This document shows positions 7,814 to 16,077 of a stretch of 43,411 nucleotides of DNA, one piece after another. The stretch covers positions 1-43,411 of the forward strand of contig CACYSG010000014.1 of the NCBI GenBank assembly GCA_902776955.1, written 5' to 3'. This DNA is from an uncultured Bacteroidales bacterium (lineage in GTDB: Bacteria > Bacteroidota > Bacteroidia > Bacteroidales > Muribaculaceae). Below the pieces are notes generated by a model. It did not search any database. It was not told the DNA's origin and saw only the letters and a list, made by a program, of their open reading frames with translations. The position numbers and the translations under genes were made by a program. Position 1 is the stretch's first letter. Every line of letters begins with the position of its first letter.

Positions 7814-8611
7814 TTATTTCAGACCCGAGATGTCAATGTCGCCACTGCCGGTGACCTTTTCCTCGTGAGTTTCTGCGGTGCCTTGCAACTTGATATCGCC
7901 ACTTCCCGCGATTTTGGAAGAGACGTAACCTACCTTGAGGTTGCTGACATTGATGTCGCCCGATCCAGTGATACTGTTTGTCAAGTTACTGCATTCGAGC
8001 GCTGCAATGTCGATATCGCCCGAACCGGTGACCGTGTTCTCAACAATGCCTGCCATGATGGGGCCTATGGCAACGTCGCCCGATCCCGTGACAGTGATAC
8101 CTACAGCGTTGGCTTTCAACTCGGCGATGGTGATGTCGCCCGAACCAGTCACATGAAGTTCGAGGTAACTCGTGTTCAATGCATAAGGCGCTGTCACTGT
8201 ACCTGATCCGGTGACGGTGATATCCTTAATATGCGGAGATGTGACGAATATCCTCATGTGGTCAAATGTGTTTTCCTTGAGGTTCTCGACACTCACGTCG
8301 ATGGTCAACTGGCCGTCCTTGACATAGATGGTCATCTTCTCCAACTGTTCGGGAGTACCTTCAACACGCACGGTGTGATCATTGCCAATCTCATAGATGA
8401 CGTTAAATGGACCGACCGACTTCAAGCAGTCAAACGGGTCCATCTTAATGGTTTCGTTCACTTGATGAACTTGTGTGGGCGTATCGTTCTTATGTCCACC
8501 GCCAAGGGACCAGCCGTTGTCACCGATTTTCACATGCATGCATGACGTCATCGTCATGGCTACCAGAGCCACGAGGCTCATCAGGAAAATTTTCTTCATA
8601 TTCTGTTTCAT
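7814..8611 (-). CDS. GIN-domain (DUF2807) lipoprotein
   Basis: The 265-residue protein begins with a lipoprotein signal ending in the lipobox MTSC, so it should be anchored in the envelope. The body is a right-handed beta-solenoid-type repeat: the motif VTGSGDI recurs at least seven times at spacings of about 18-22 residues (VTGSGTVTA, VTGSGDITI, VTGSGDVAI, VTGSGDIDI, ITGSGDINV, IAGSGDIKL, VTGSGDIDI). This is the signature of the head GIN/DUF2807 family, common in Bacteroidetes. Its molecular function is not known. Met5 (MKKIF) is an alternative start. The protein stops right after the last repeat, with no C-terminal extension. Confidence 0.88.
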   Translation of the reverse strand: MKQNMKKIFLMSLVALVAMTMTSCMHVKIGDNGWSLGGGHKNDTPTQVHQVNETIKMDPFDCLKSVGPFNVIYEIGNDHTVRVEGTPEQLEKMTIYVKDGQLTIDVSVENLKENTFDHMRIFVTSPHIKDITVTGSGTVTAPYALNTSYLELHVTGSGDITIAELKANAVGITVTGSGDVAIGPIMAGIVENTVTGSGDIDIAALECSNLTNSITGSGDINVSNLKVGYVSSKIAGSGDIKLQGTAETHEEKVTGSGDIDISGLK

Positions 8612-8783
8612 TTTTAGTTATTGTTGTTCGTCTACACTATAGACGCACGAGAGACCCAAAAAGTTTCAAGTTTTATCAAAAAAAATGCTTCTTTTCTCCA
8701 AAATCACTGTCTTTCAATACATTACGAAATATCAAAAAAAGTAGTACCCAGTAAAAAACGCTTTGCTATAGAAGCCGCACCAT

Positions 8784-9010
8784 GTAGGGCCTCGCCTTGG
8801 CGTGGCCTAAAATAAACTACGAATTACGCTAATTAAACAAATAGGCATCCGCGTTCAATTAAGCCAGATTCCACGAATTGCGGCCACGCCAAGGCGAGGC
8901 CCTACTTGCCAGCGACCGGGGACGGCGACCGGGGACGGCTCTTCTGGATGAAAAATGCTTGCATTTTTCGGACAGAAGAACCGTCCCCCCGTAACCTCAA
9001 ACCCCGTCCC
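8784..9010. repeat. Composite GC-rich intergenic repeat, copy A
   Basis: It begins with a 24-bp module (8784-8807, core CGCCTTGGCG) that is present again in inverted orientation at 8882-8905, so the two can pair as arms around an AT-rich centre (CTACGAATTACGCTAATTAA...). A GACCGGGGACGG stretch follows, then the palindrome GAAAAATGC/GCATTTTTC, then CCGTCCCCCCGTAACC. The same order of modules occurs at 30410-30620 and 41316-41607, and in degenerate form at 12343-12520. GGGGACGG and CCGTCCCC can extend the inner palindrome into one long hairpin. Confidence 0.8.
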
Positions 9011-9392
9011 TCGTAACCTACAGGTAAGCCTACCACTCCTATTTTACACTCACCCGATAAAAGCTGCAGGCCGATGTGGTCGAAGACCACGACAAGGCCG
9101 TCGGCCTTGAATTGAGGCAACCCCAGGGCGCACAGGCCGTAGGCCTCGTGTGGCCTGGGGAGCAAGGCTCCCTCTCGATGGGCCCTGAAGGGGGCCACTC
9201 ACGTTAGGCGGTGGGCATCCCGTTAAATTCCGGCATTTTGCAGGTGTTTGCGGTATTCGTCTTCAAAGGATTCCCGTTGATGATGTGCGCCCTGTTCAAG
9301 TCAAGGCCGTCGGCCGTGTACCAAGCAGTTATCCGCTGAGCCCTATTTTAACTTCAAATGTTCACAATGCGAAATTATCTGGACACCCTAAT
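9011..9392. other. Gene-free stretch with many short hairpins
   Basis: Apart from the possible transposase tail, I see only small inverted repeats: GGTCGAAGACC, AAGGCCGTCGGCCTT, GGCCGTAGGCC, GGGAGCAAGGCTCCC and GGGCCC/GGGGGCC. They occur in quick succession, with a second GGCCGTCGGCC near 9306-9316. The one long minus frame (8902-9198) is built of this repeat material and does not look like a gene. Confidence 0.5.
9223..9302 (-). pseudogene. Probable remnant of an IS200-like/REP-associated Y1 transposase C-terminus
   Basis: On the minus strand a short open frame reads LEQGAHHQRESFEDEYRKH... and ends at TAA (9223-9225). The HHQ...SFEDEYRKxL pattern matches, from memory, the C-terminal tail of IS200-like transposases that accompany REP palindromes in Bacteroidetes. 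A stop lies immediately upstream in this frame and no catalytic HUH or tyrosine motif is visible, so at most the tail survives. The assignment is tentative. Confidence 0.4.
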
Positions 9393-9435
9393 GAAAAAAA
9401 AACACGCCTGTAACCCTAGTGCGGTTGCAGGCGTG
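9393..9435 (-). terminator. Terminator of mscL
   Basis: Arms CACGCCTG (9403-9410) and CAGGCGTG (9428-9435), extended by TAACC/GGTTG, form a hairpin. On the minus strand it is followed by a run of T (plus-strand A-tract 9394-9402). A standard Rho-independent terminator. Confidence 0.85.
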
Positions 9436-9488
9436 GTTGTGTCATTCACATACGGTAGCACAGGGCTTCCGTAACTGGAGGGCAGGGC

Positions 9489-9986
9489 TTACTTCTTGTC
9501 CTTGAGCAGGTCGCGAATGTCGGTAAGCAGCTCTTCGGTCGAGGGACCAGCGGGAGCCTCGGGCTCTTCCTTCTTGGGCATGAGCTTGTTCATAGCCTTG
9601 ATCATCAAGAAAATACAGAAGGCGATGATCAAGAAGTCAATGATGTTCTGCAGGAACAGACCATACTTAATGGTTGCACCAACTGCCTCGGTGGCTACAC
9701 CGGCATTGGCGGCAACGGTGCTGGCAGCATCGGCAACGGCCTCAACAGCCCCGTCGGCACCTACTGCCGAGGCGGCATCGCCCACCATCTCGGATACGGG
9801 AGGCAAGTGATACTCCAGTCCAGAGAGATCAACACCGCCAGTGAGGATTCCGATGAAAGGCATCAGCACATCGTCAACCAGCGAAGTGACAATCTTGCCA
9901 AAAGCACCACCGATGATAACACCGACAGCCATGTCCATCACGTTGCCTCGCATGGCAAACTCTTTAAACTCTTTGAAAAAACCCAT
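9489..9986 (-). CDS. mscL: Large-conductance mechanosensitive channel MscL
   Basis: The 165-residue inner-membrane protein forms a pentameric pore that opens under osmotic downshock. The family's N-terminal amphipathic helix and first membrane helix are clear ([20 protein letters not shown], then [17 protein letters not shown]), as is the second helix ([20 protein letters not shown]). A charged C-terminal bundle with a [12 protein letters not shown] motif follows. The protein is about 30 residues longer than usual because the periplasmic loop has an Ala/Val-rich insert (about residues 64-105, [20 protein letters not shown] and onward). An mscL terminator lies at 9393-9435. A possible minus-strand -7 box (TATCTTTG, 10160-10167) lies far upstream. 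Confidence 0.96.
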   Translation of the reverse strand: MGFFKEFKEFAMRGNVMDMAVGVIIGGAFGKIVTSLVDDVLMPFIGILTGGVDLSGLEYHLPPVSEMVGDAASAVGADGAVEAVADAASTVAANAGVATEAVGATIKYGLFLQNIIDFLIIAFCIFLMIKAMNKLMPKKEEPEAPAGPSTEELLTDIRDLLKDKK

Positions 9987-10114
9987 AATTTTACAATTTT
10001 AAAAAATTAATATTATGATGAAATACAAAAAATTAGCGAGTATTAAACTATCTTAATTATGTCGGAAAAGTAGCATTTTGTCAGTCAAAGTCAGTGTAAT
10101 ATCAAAAAATTACT

Positions 10115-10141
10115 TAACTTTGCAGTCGTAATAGCGACTGC
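10115..10141 (+). promoter_or_regulatory. -7 box of gap and an initial-transcript hairpin
   Basis: TAACTTTG (10115-10122) matches TAnnTTTG. The predicted transcript begins within or next to the perfect hairpin GCAGTCG-TAATAG-CGACTGC (10122-10141), leaving a roughly 100-nt leader before the gap ATG. No clear TTTG -33 element is visible. Confidence 0.5.
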
Positions 10142-10211
10142 ACTGACGTTATTGCCAATGCAAAGATAGTAAAAAATTGAACTAATAGTTATATAACTAC
10201 ATTAATTTTAA

Positions 10212-11270
<1,059 letters not shown>

Positions 11271-11291
11271 TCAGCCACTTTGACACTCATC

Positions 11292-11330
11292 AATCCCCGC
11301 ATCGCGTCATGGCGATGTCGGGGATTTTTT
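11292..11330 (+). terminator. Terminator of gap
   Basis: AATCCCCGCATCGC pairs with GCGATGTCGGGGATT around the loop GTCATG and runs into a T6 tract. A strong Rho-independent terminator 20 nt after the gap stop. Confidence 0.92.
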
Positions 11331-11349
11331 CATAAAAAACGATAAAAAA

Positions 11350-11382
11350 TTTGGAATATAGGTTTTGCTTGACTTAACTTTG
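11350..11382 (+). promoter_or_regulatory. Promoter of the rubredoxin/reverse rubrerythrin unit
   Basis: TTTG (11350-11353), a 21-nt spacer and TAACTTTG (11375-11382) match the Bacteroidetes promoter pattern. The rubredoxin ATG is 47 nt downstream of the -7 box. Confidence 0.7.
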
Positions 11383-11428
11383 TAACCAACAAATCGTTTT
11401 TATTAACCATCTTAAATATTTCACGACA

Positions 11429-11542
11429 ATGAAGAAATGGAAATGCACTGTGTGTGGTTACATCCATGAGGGTGACACACCTCCCGAGGAATGCCCCCTG
11501 TGCGGCGTAGGACCCGAGGACTTTGAGGAAGTGACCGAGTAA
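11429..11542 (+). CDS. Rubredoxin
   Basis: This 37-codon gene (ATG 11429, TAA 11540-11542) encodes [20 protein letters not shown] followed by a second CPLCG motif. The two Cys-x-x-Cys knuckles (Cys6/Cys9 and Cys22/Cys25) bind one iron atom. Rubredoxins are small electron carriers that feed peroxide-reducing enzymes such as rubrerythrins in anaerobes. It is shorter than typical rubredoxins (about 52 residues). It matches the N-terminal domain of the next gene almost residue for residue, suggesting a recent duplication or a domain split. It has its own promoter and no terminator before the next gene 129 nt downstream. Confidence 0.88.
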   Translation: MKKWKCTVCGYIHEGDTPPEECPLCGVGPEDFEEVTE

Positions 11543-11671
11543 GGCTCCACGCTCTCTCTTAGGCTTTCGGCTTTATGCTGCCTGGCTTTAACGCTACTAA
11601 CAATTCACAATTAAAAAATTACTAATTCATCAACAAACAACTAATAACTATCATTCATTATTATTATCATT

Positions 11672-12223
11672 ATGGCAAAGAAATGGATCTGCACCGTGTG
11701 CGGTTACGTACATGAGGGCGACACGCCCCCCGAGAAATGTCCGCAGTGTAAACAACCCGCCGAGAAGTTCAAGGAACTCAAGGAAGACGAGGAAGTAACC
11801 TATGCCGCCGAGCATGTACTCGGCGTCGCCAAGGGCGTTGACCCCGAAATCCTCGCCGGACTCAAGGCACACTTCGAGGGCGAATGCTCCGAGGTCGGCA
11901 TGTATCTGGCCATGTCGCGCCAGGCCGACCGCGAGGGATATCCCGAGGTAGCAGAGGCCTTCAAGCGCTACGCATTTGAGGAGGCCGAGCACGCCGCCAA
12001 GTTCGCCGAGCTCCTGGGCGAGGTCGTTTGGGACACCAAGACCAATCTCGAGAAGCGCATGGCAGCCGAGGCTGGCGCATGTGAGGACAAATTCCGCATC
12101 GCCAAGCTCGCCAAGGCACAGAACCTCGACGCCATCCACGACACCGTTCACGAGATGGCACGCGACGAGGCACGCCACGGACAGGGCTTCACCGGCCTGT
12201 ACAACCGCTTCTTCAAGAAGTAA
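11672..12223 (+). CDS. Reverse rubrerythrin (N-terminal rubredoxin, C-terminal di-iron domain)
   Basis: The 183-residue protein starts with a rubredoxin domain (CTVCGY at about 7-12 and CPQC at about 24-27). It continues with a ferritin-like four-helix domain carrying the di-iron ligands expected of rubrerythrins: [24 protein letters not shown] and a C-terminal [11 protein letters not shown]. The domain order is the reverse of classical rubrerythrin, as in the clostridial reverse rubrerythrins that act as NAD(P)H-dependent peroxidases with a flavin reductase partner. With rubredoxin upstream and sodB elsewhere in the window, it fits detoxification of oxygen products in an anaerobe. A terminator follows at 12251. 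Confidence 0.93.
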   Translation: MAKKWICTVCGYVHEGDTPPEKCPQCKQPAEKFKELKEDEEVTYAAEHVLGVAKGVDPEILAGLKAHFEGECSEVGMYLAMSRQADREGYPEVAEAFKRYAFEEAEHAAKFAELLGEVVWDTKTNLEKRMAAEAGACEDKFRIAKLAKAQNLDAIHDTVHEMARDEARHGQGFTGLYNRFFKK

Positions 12224-12250
12224 GCCGCAGCCGCCTGCACGACACTTTAG

Positions 12251-12307
12251 TAGGGTTTAGAGGTAAAGAGGAGAATACTCCTCACCACCCCTAAACCCTA
12301 ATTTTTT
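12251..12307 (+). terminator. Terminator of reverse rubrerythrin
   Basis: TAGGGTTTAG pairs with CTAAACCCTA, with an inner AGGAG/CTCCT stem. It is followed by ATTTTTT. Confidence 0.85.
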
Positions 12308-12342
12308 ACCCCTTAAGGTCATTGCCGTATAAACCACCCACT

Positions 12343-12520
12343 GTAGGGCCTCGCCAAGGTCCTACCCGCCATCGACCCAGGACAGCGACCGGGGGTAGCG
12401 ACTGGGGACTGCTCAACCCCCGTCGCCTCCGTCCCCCCCGTCCCCTCCGTAATCTCCGTTCCCTCCGTAACCCCCGTGACCTCCGTGACCCCCGTATCCT
12501 AGAGCCACTAGCAGTGTCAC
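12343..12520. repeat. Composite intergenic repeat, degenerate copy with CCGT-rich tandem tract
   Basis: GTAGGGCCTCGCC begins the element as in the other copies. The second half of the module is altered (AAGGTCCTAC), the GACCGGGG stretch is recognisable, and the AAAAATG palindrome is missing. From about 12415 a purely CCGT-based tract follows (CCTCCGT, CCCCCGT, CTCCGTAAT and so on) with a period near 9 nt. The tract is open in several reading frames but shows no gene. Confidence 0.65.
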
Positions 12521-12572
12521 AGGCAATCCCATCAGACAGGGGCCGAAACACCCGGAGGGTGTCATCTGAGTA

Positions 12573-12630
12573 ACCGGTGGTACCTGCCAATGAAACGAGC
12601 GAAGCGAGTGAATTGGCAGGCACCACCGGT
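12573..12630. repeat. Long near-perfect inverted repeat
   Basis: ACCGGTGGTACCTGCCAAT (12573-12591) pairs with ATTGGCAGGCACCACCGGT (12612-12630), with one mismatch. The loop itself contains the small dyad CGAGCGAAGCGAG. A shorter dyad (ACACCC GGA GGGTGT) lies just upstream. It resembles a REP-type hairpin; no gene is present. Confidence 0.7.
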
Positions 12631-12691
12631 GCCACAATGCCTCCCTATCGTCGCCGGAGGCGACCCCAATTAACCTCTATCCTATAAACTA

Positions 12692-12723
12692 GCAACGCCT
12701 GGGCCATACGGCTCAGGCGTTGC
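12692..12723 (-). terminator. Probable native terminator of tRNA-Arg, displaced by the element
   Basis: GCAACGCCTG and CAGGCGTTGC form a hairpin with inner GCC/GGC pairs. On the minus strand this would directly follow the tRNA-Arg 3' end if the 15-bp repeats were recombined and the element removed. Its T-run is weak (TAGTTTATAG). Confidence 0.5.
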
Positions 12724-12731
12724 AATCTCTC

Positions 12732-12746
12732 GTACTCCCGCTGGGA
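12732..12746. other. attL core
   Basis: GTACTCCCGCTGGGA is identical to the tRNA-Arg 3' end at 18731-18745 but is not followed by the rest of a tRNA. It marks the left end of the element. Confidence 0.88.
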
Positions 12747-12863
12747 CTACTTAAATAGTAATTTGCTACATCTTGAAACATTCATAACTACTTGAAAAAC
12801 ACCGCAAAGATAAATCTATTTTTTGAAATAGAATATAATAGAAGGCAATAAAATGTGAAAAAA

Positions 12864-12884
12864 TTGCCAGTAGATTTGCCAGTA
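12864..12884. promoter_or_regulatory. Left pair of putative integrase arm sites
   Basis: TTGCCAGTA occurs twice (12864-12872 and 12876-12884), 12 bp apart. The same doublet appears near the right end at 18651-18671. The second left copy overlaps the -33 element (TTTG, 12875-12878) of the integrase promoter, so binding by integrase or excisionase could repress int. Function is inferred. Confidence 0.55.
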
Positions 12885-12906
12885 AAATGAAAAGTGCCTA
12901 TATTTG
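12875..12906 (+). promoter_or_regulatory. Promoter of the integrase gene
   Basis: TTTG (12875-12878), a 20-nt spacer and TATATTTG (12899-12906) form a full Bacteroidetes promoter, 25 nt before the integrase ATG. Confidence 0.75.
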
Positions 12907-12931
12907 CACTGGATTATAAAATGATTTGATT

Positions 12932-14356
12932 ATGGCAACTTATAGATTTGAACTGAATGCAAAGCCGAACAAGAAGCAGCAATACAATATTTTGCTGTGT
13001 ATCACCATTGCCGGCAAGAGAAAGAGAGTAAAGACCGACATTTACTTGAACCGAAAAAGTGACTTCAGCACTGAATATAAGGGGGACAAATGGATTAAGC
13101 CCAGCAACCCTGATGCAAAGAAGCTGAATCAGGAATTAGCAGACATTCTTGCAGAAGCCAAAAAGACCTTCAAGGAACTGAAGGAAGATGATGCAGCACC
13201 CACAGCCGAGAATGTTGCAAGACTGGTGAAGGGCGAAGAAAAGTCCAAGACCTTCTTGAAGGTTGATGCTGGTGAACTGGCTGGCTTTGCAGCCGAAAGG
13301 ACACAGCAGATTCTTGATGCTGGTGGCATCAGGAACTGGAAGTGTTACAATGGCTTCCTGAACAAGCTGGCTGGCTTCCTCGACAAGAAGATGAACCACA
13401 AGAAGGAATTGCTGTTTAGTGAAATCACCCCTGAATTTCTCACAAGGTTTGATGCTTACCTTCACACCCTTCACAATTCAAGAAGCAAGAAAGAAGCAGG
13501 GAAGATGCTTCACCAAAACACTATTGCAGTAGTGCTGAAAGTTTTCAGGGCTATGATGAGGGAAGCTGTCAAGCTGGGCTATATCACAGCCGACAAGAAC
13601 CCCTTTTTAGTTTTCACTTATAGCAAGGTTAAGACCGAAAAAGAAAAGCTTGATGAAGCCGAAATTCAGGCACTGGAAGCACTGGAACTGGCTGAAGGTA
13701 GTCTTGACTGGCACAGCCGAAATTGCTTCTTGTTTAGCTTCTATTGTGCCGGCATCAGGGCTGGTGACTTGCTGCAATTGCGCTGGCTGAATGTCGAGGG
13801 TGGAAGGCTTAACTATCAAATGGGCAAGAACCACAAGACAAGGGACTTGAAGCTGGTGGCACAAGCAGCAGCCATCCTCGACTTGTATAGGACTGAAGCC
13901 AGCAAGCCCACTGATTACATCTTTCCCTTCATGGACAACCGCAAGACCTATGCAAGTGCCATTTCTCAGGCTGATAGGGACACCCTGCCCAGCGACATGA
14001 AGCAGAAACTATTTGAAGAAGTGTCTGCCAAAAATGCCCTGATCAATAAGAGCCTGAAGAAGCTGGCTGAAAAGGCTGGCATCAGCAAGAAAGTGTCCAT
14101 GCACATCAGCCGACATTCATTTGCGAAAGCAGCAGCACAAAAGGGCATCGAAAGCAATAAAGTGAAGTCTTTGCTGGCACATTCAAAACTGCAAACAACT
14201 GAAGGCTACATGGGCAACTTCAGCACTGATGAAAATGACAAGGCACTGGAATCGGTATTTGGTAGCCCAGCCGACAAGAAGGCACAACTTCTTGCACTGA
14301 TTCAGGGCATGAGTAAAGAAGAAGTGGAATCGGTACTGGCTACCCTCGACAAGTAG
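12932..14356 (+). CDS. int: Tyrosine integrase of the tRNA-Arg element
   Basis: The start is ATG 12932 (MATYRFELNAK); an in-frame TTG at 12926 is less likely. The 474-residue protein has an Arm-type N-terminal domain (residues 1-90), a SAM-like core-binding domain (about 105-215) and a C-terminal catalytic domain. Catalytic residues are visible: Arg276 in CAGIRAGDLL, His391-x-x-Arg394 in HISRH, His417 in LLAHSKLQTT and the nucleophile Tyr426 in TEGYMG. It resembles Bacteroidetes integrases of transposons and islands that use tRNA genes. Its promoter overlaps a putative arm site, consistent with self-control. It is oriented inward from attL and probably catalyses recombination between the 15-bp cores. 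The next two genes follow without a terminator. Confidence 0.95.
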   Translation: MATYRFELNAKPNKKQQYNILLCITIAGKRKRVKTDIYLNRKSDFSTEYKGDKWIKPSNPDAKKLNQELADILAEAKKTFKELKEDDAAPTAENVARLVKGEEKSKTFLKVDAGELAGFAAERTQQILDAGGIRNWKCYNGFLNKLAGFLDKKMNHKKELLFSEITPEFLTRFDAYLHTLHNSRSKKEAGKMLHQNTIAVVLKVFRAMMREAVKLGYITADKNPFLVFTYSKVKTEKEKLDEAEIQALEALELAEGSLDWHSRNCFLFSFYCAGIRAGDLLQLRWLNVEGGRLNYQMGKNHKTRDLKLVAQAAAILDLYRTEASKPTDYIFPFMDNRKTYASAISQADRDTLPSDMKQKLFEEVSAKNALINKSLKKLAEKAGISKKVSMHISRHSFAKAAAQKGIESNKVKSLLAHSKLQTTEGYMGNFSTDENDKALESVFGSPADKKAQLLALIQGMSKEEVESVLATLDK

Positions 14357-14417
14357 CCAGTAGCCGACCACTGCATAATATAAGCATAGAATAACCACAA
14401 TAATAATTGATACTATT

Positions 14418-14651
14418 ATGACGAATTGGCAAGAAACAGCGCAAGCCTACCAGCAAGAAATAGATAGGCTTAATGAGAGTGTAAAGATTGAAAGGGAAGC
14501 CAAAAATAGGGCATATTCTTTTATTCTGCAAAGTGGGTTATATTCTCAATGGGTTGAATTCTGCAAGTTAGGGCTTTATGGTGAAAATCCACACAAGGAA
14601 TGTGCTGAATATTTGTCCCGATCCCCTTATATAGACCCCAAAAACATATAA
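14418..14651 (+). CDS. Small hypothetical protein of the element
   Basis: A 77-residue product (MTNWQETAQAYQQEIDRLNE...) begins 61 nt after the integrase stop. The first half is a charged, coiled-coil-like helix and the second half is rich in Tyr and Cys (Cys at about 51 and 62). I recognise no family. Its last codons are part of a 40-bp repeat (14623-14662) also found at the end of the replication-protein gene. Codon use matches the other element genes. Confidence 0.65.
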   Translation: MTNWQETAQAYQQEIDRLNESVKIEREAKNRAYSFILQSGLYSQWVEFCKLGLYGENPHKECAEYLSRSPYIDPKNI

Positions 14652-14662
14652 ATTTATATGCT
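14623..14662. repeat. 40-bp direct repeat, copy 1, with perfect palindrome
   Basis: The repeat starts CCCCTTATATAG and ends with the perfect palindrome CATATAAATTTATATG (14645-14660) plus CT. It matches 17963-18002 at 35 of 40 positions. Both copies cover the stop region of a gene, so this is not simple coding homology. Confidence 0.85.
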
Positions 14663-15563
14663 TATGACACTGGAAGAAGTAAACAAGAAGTATGATGAAT
14701 TCCAAAGGCTTCTACTAAAGACCCCTTTGGAAAAGCACACCCAGCCACTATGGGAAGCTTTTCAGGCTGTTGCAAGTGGTGATATTAAGGTGGAACATCG
14801 TATTAAAGAAATAGAAGCAGCTATAAAGAAATGCTATGATGATGCATTATCGGTAGCAAAGCCACTTCTTGCTATACTCAATCATGAGCCAGTGAAAGCC
14901 GGAAAGGAACACATCACAAATGAGCAAGCACTGGAAGCACTGAAGCAAGCACTTGTGGCTGAATACAAAAGAATGAAATTGGATTATCGTGATATGACAA
15001 TAGAGGAAGCCCAAGCATTTCTTCAGGGCTGGAAGAATGACAAGAATATTGAAAGGTGGATTGTGGAATACAAGGAAGACATGATGTTAAATATTGATTT
15101 TGATGAATCATTTCTTCTTGATGATGTAATAGATGATTGGCTGGAAGAGAATCCAAGTATTTATGAAGACTTTGCTTCAGGCTGCGAAGTGAAGGCAGAA
15201 ATCACACCACAACAAGTTACTGATACAATCAGAAGAAATAGCATCAAGAGGAAGCAGGGAAGAAGAATAAAGAACAAAGAATTATTGTGGCTGATTGTGG
15301 TGATTAGAAGCTATTACAAGGGGCATTGCAATAAAGATTATAGAATGTTTTTCGACTGCATGGACTTATTTGGGCTGATTGATGAGAATGTGAAGAAGGC
15401 ATGGAACAAGAAAGATGAAAAGGAACTGAATGCAGCCAAGACCCAATATTTGAAATCCATGTATGACCAAGCTACTAAATATGATAAAGGAACAATGCCG
15501 ATTCTAATAGCAAAGGACATTCACACCGGAAAAGAATTCATGGAACAAGGGCTACCATACTAA
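14658..15563 (+). CDS. Hypothetical protein of the element (301 aa)
   Basis: The ATG at 14658 lies 6 nt after the previous stop, inside the 40-bp repeat; ATG 14664 is an alternative start (MTLEEVNKKYDEF). The product is soluble, mostly helical and acidic in the middle (FDESFLLDDVIDDWLEENPS), with a basic patch afterwards (IRRNSIKRKQGRRIKNKEL) and a hydrophobic helix (LLWLIVVIRSYYKG). No signal peptide, membrane anchor or catalytic motif is recognisable. It is the last gene of the integrase unit, closed by a terminator at 15575. Its position between integrase and excisionase is where satellites and islands often carry cargo, but a cargo or defence role is only a guess. Confidence 0.75.
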   Translation: MLMTLEEVNKKYDEFQRLLLKTPLEKHTQPLWEAFQAVASGDIKVEHRIKEIEAAIKKCYDDALSVAKPLLAILNHEPVKAGKEHITNEQALEALKQALVAEYKRMKLDYRDMTIEEAQAFLQGWKNDKNIERWIVEYKEDMMLNIDFDESFLLDDVIDDWLEENPSIYEDFASGCEVKAEITPQQVTDTIRRNSIKRKQGRRIKNKELLWLIVVIRSYYKGHCNKDYRMFFDCMDLFGLIDENVKKAWNKKDEKELNAAKTQYLKSMYDQATKYDKGTMPILIAKDIHTGKEFMEQGLPY

Positions 15564-15574
15564 CTGGAACAAAA

Positions 15575-15599
15575 AGGCATCAAGTTTGGTGCTTTTTTT
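15575..15599 (+). terminator. Terminator of the integrase unit
   Basis: AGGCATCA pairs with TGGTGCTT (two wobble pairs) around the loop AGTT and is followed by T7 (15593-15599). It separates the integrase unit from the excisionase unit. Confidence 0.75.
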
Positions 15600-15657
15600 G
15601 TTCCAAAAATGGAACTGAAATGCTTGAAAGAAAGTCTTTTAATGTTCCAAGAAAACC

Positions 15658-15689
15658 TTTGGCAGCCTATTACATCGGGGGTAACTTTG
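15658..15689 (+). promoter_or_regulatory. Promoter of the excisionase/replication unit
   Basis: TTTG (15658-15661), a 20-nt spacer and TAACTTTG (15682-15689) match the Bacteroidetes pattern. GGGGTAAC (15678-15685), overlapping the -7 box, has an inverted match GTTACCCC at 15727-15734; the pair could be an operator or a leader hairpin. Confidence 0.7.
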
Positions 15690-15751
15690 CAGCATCTTTC
15701 AGGCACAATAAGCAATGTTGCGAATTGTTACCCCTGATAGATTAGAATGCA

Positions 15752-16060
15752 ATGGTAAACAATACAATACCGGCAGCAATGCCTTCAGTAGTGATGCTTC
15801 CTCAGGCTGAGTGGGAGGGCATCAAGCACTTGCTGAATGAAGTGAAAGAAACACTTCAAAGCAGATCAGCCGAGGAAATCAGTAGCCAGTGGATAGAAAG
15901 TGCCGAGGCGAGGAAGATGCTGGGAGTATCGGCGAAGACATGGCAAGACTATCGTGACAAAAGGGTGATCCCCTTCAGCCAGTTTGGTAGGAAGATTTAT
16001 GTGCGTAGGGCAGACATCGAAGCCTTCATGCAGCAGCACTACATCAGTGCCAATAACTAA
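15752..16060 (+). CDS. Excisionase-like helix-turn-helix protein
   Basis: The 102-residue protein has a short helical N-terminus and then a winged HTH of the excisionase/MerR-like kind (about residues 48-97). In it, WIESAEARKMLGVSAKTWQD is the helix-turn-helix and GRKIYVRRADIEAFM is the wing and final helix. This is the layout of HTH_17-type proteins that serve as recombination directionality factors in Bacteroidetes mobile elements. It is the first gene of its transcription unit and is followed 17 nt later by the next gene. A role in excision, or in control of the unit through the GGGGTAAC dyad, is inferred. Confidence 0.85.
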   Translation: MVNNTIPAAMPSVVMLPQAEWEGIKHLLNEVKETLQSRSAEEISSQWIESAEARKMLGVSAKTWQDYRDKRVIPFSQFGRKIYVRRADIEAFMQQHYISANN

Positions 16061-16077
16061 GAGAGGGGGATTATATT

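Noticed and set aside
8902-9198. 98-codon minus-strand frame in the repeat region
   Set aside because: It runs through the composite repeat and short hairpins and resembles no protein.
12321-12637. Gly- or Arg-rich frames in the CCGT tract
   Set aside because: They follow from the 9-nt periodic repeat and have no support as genes.
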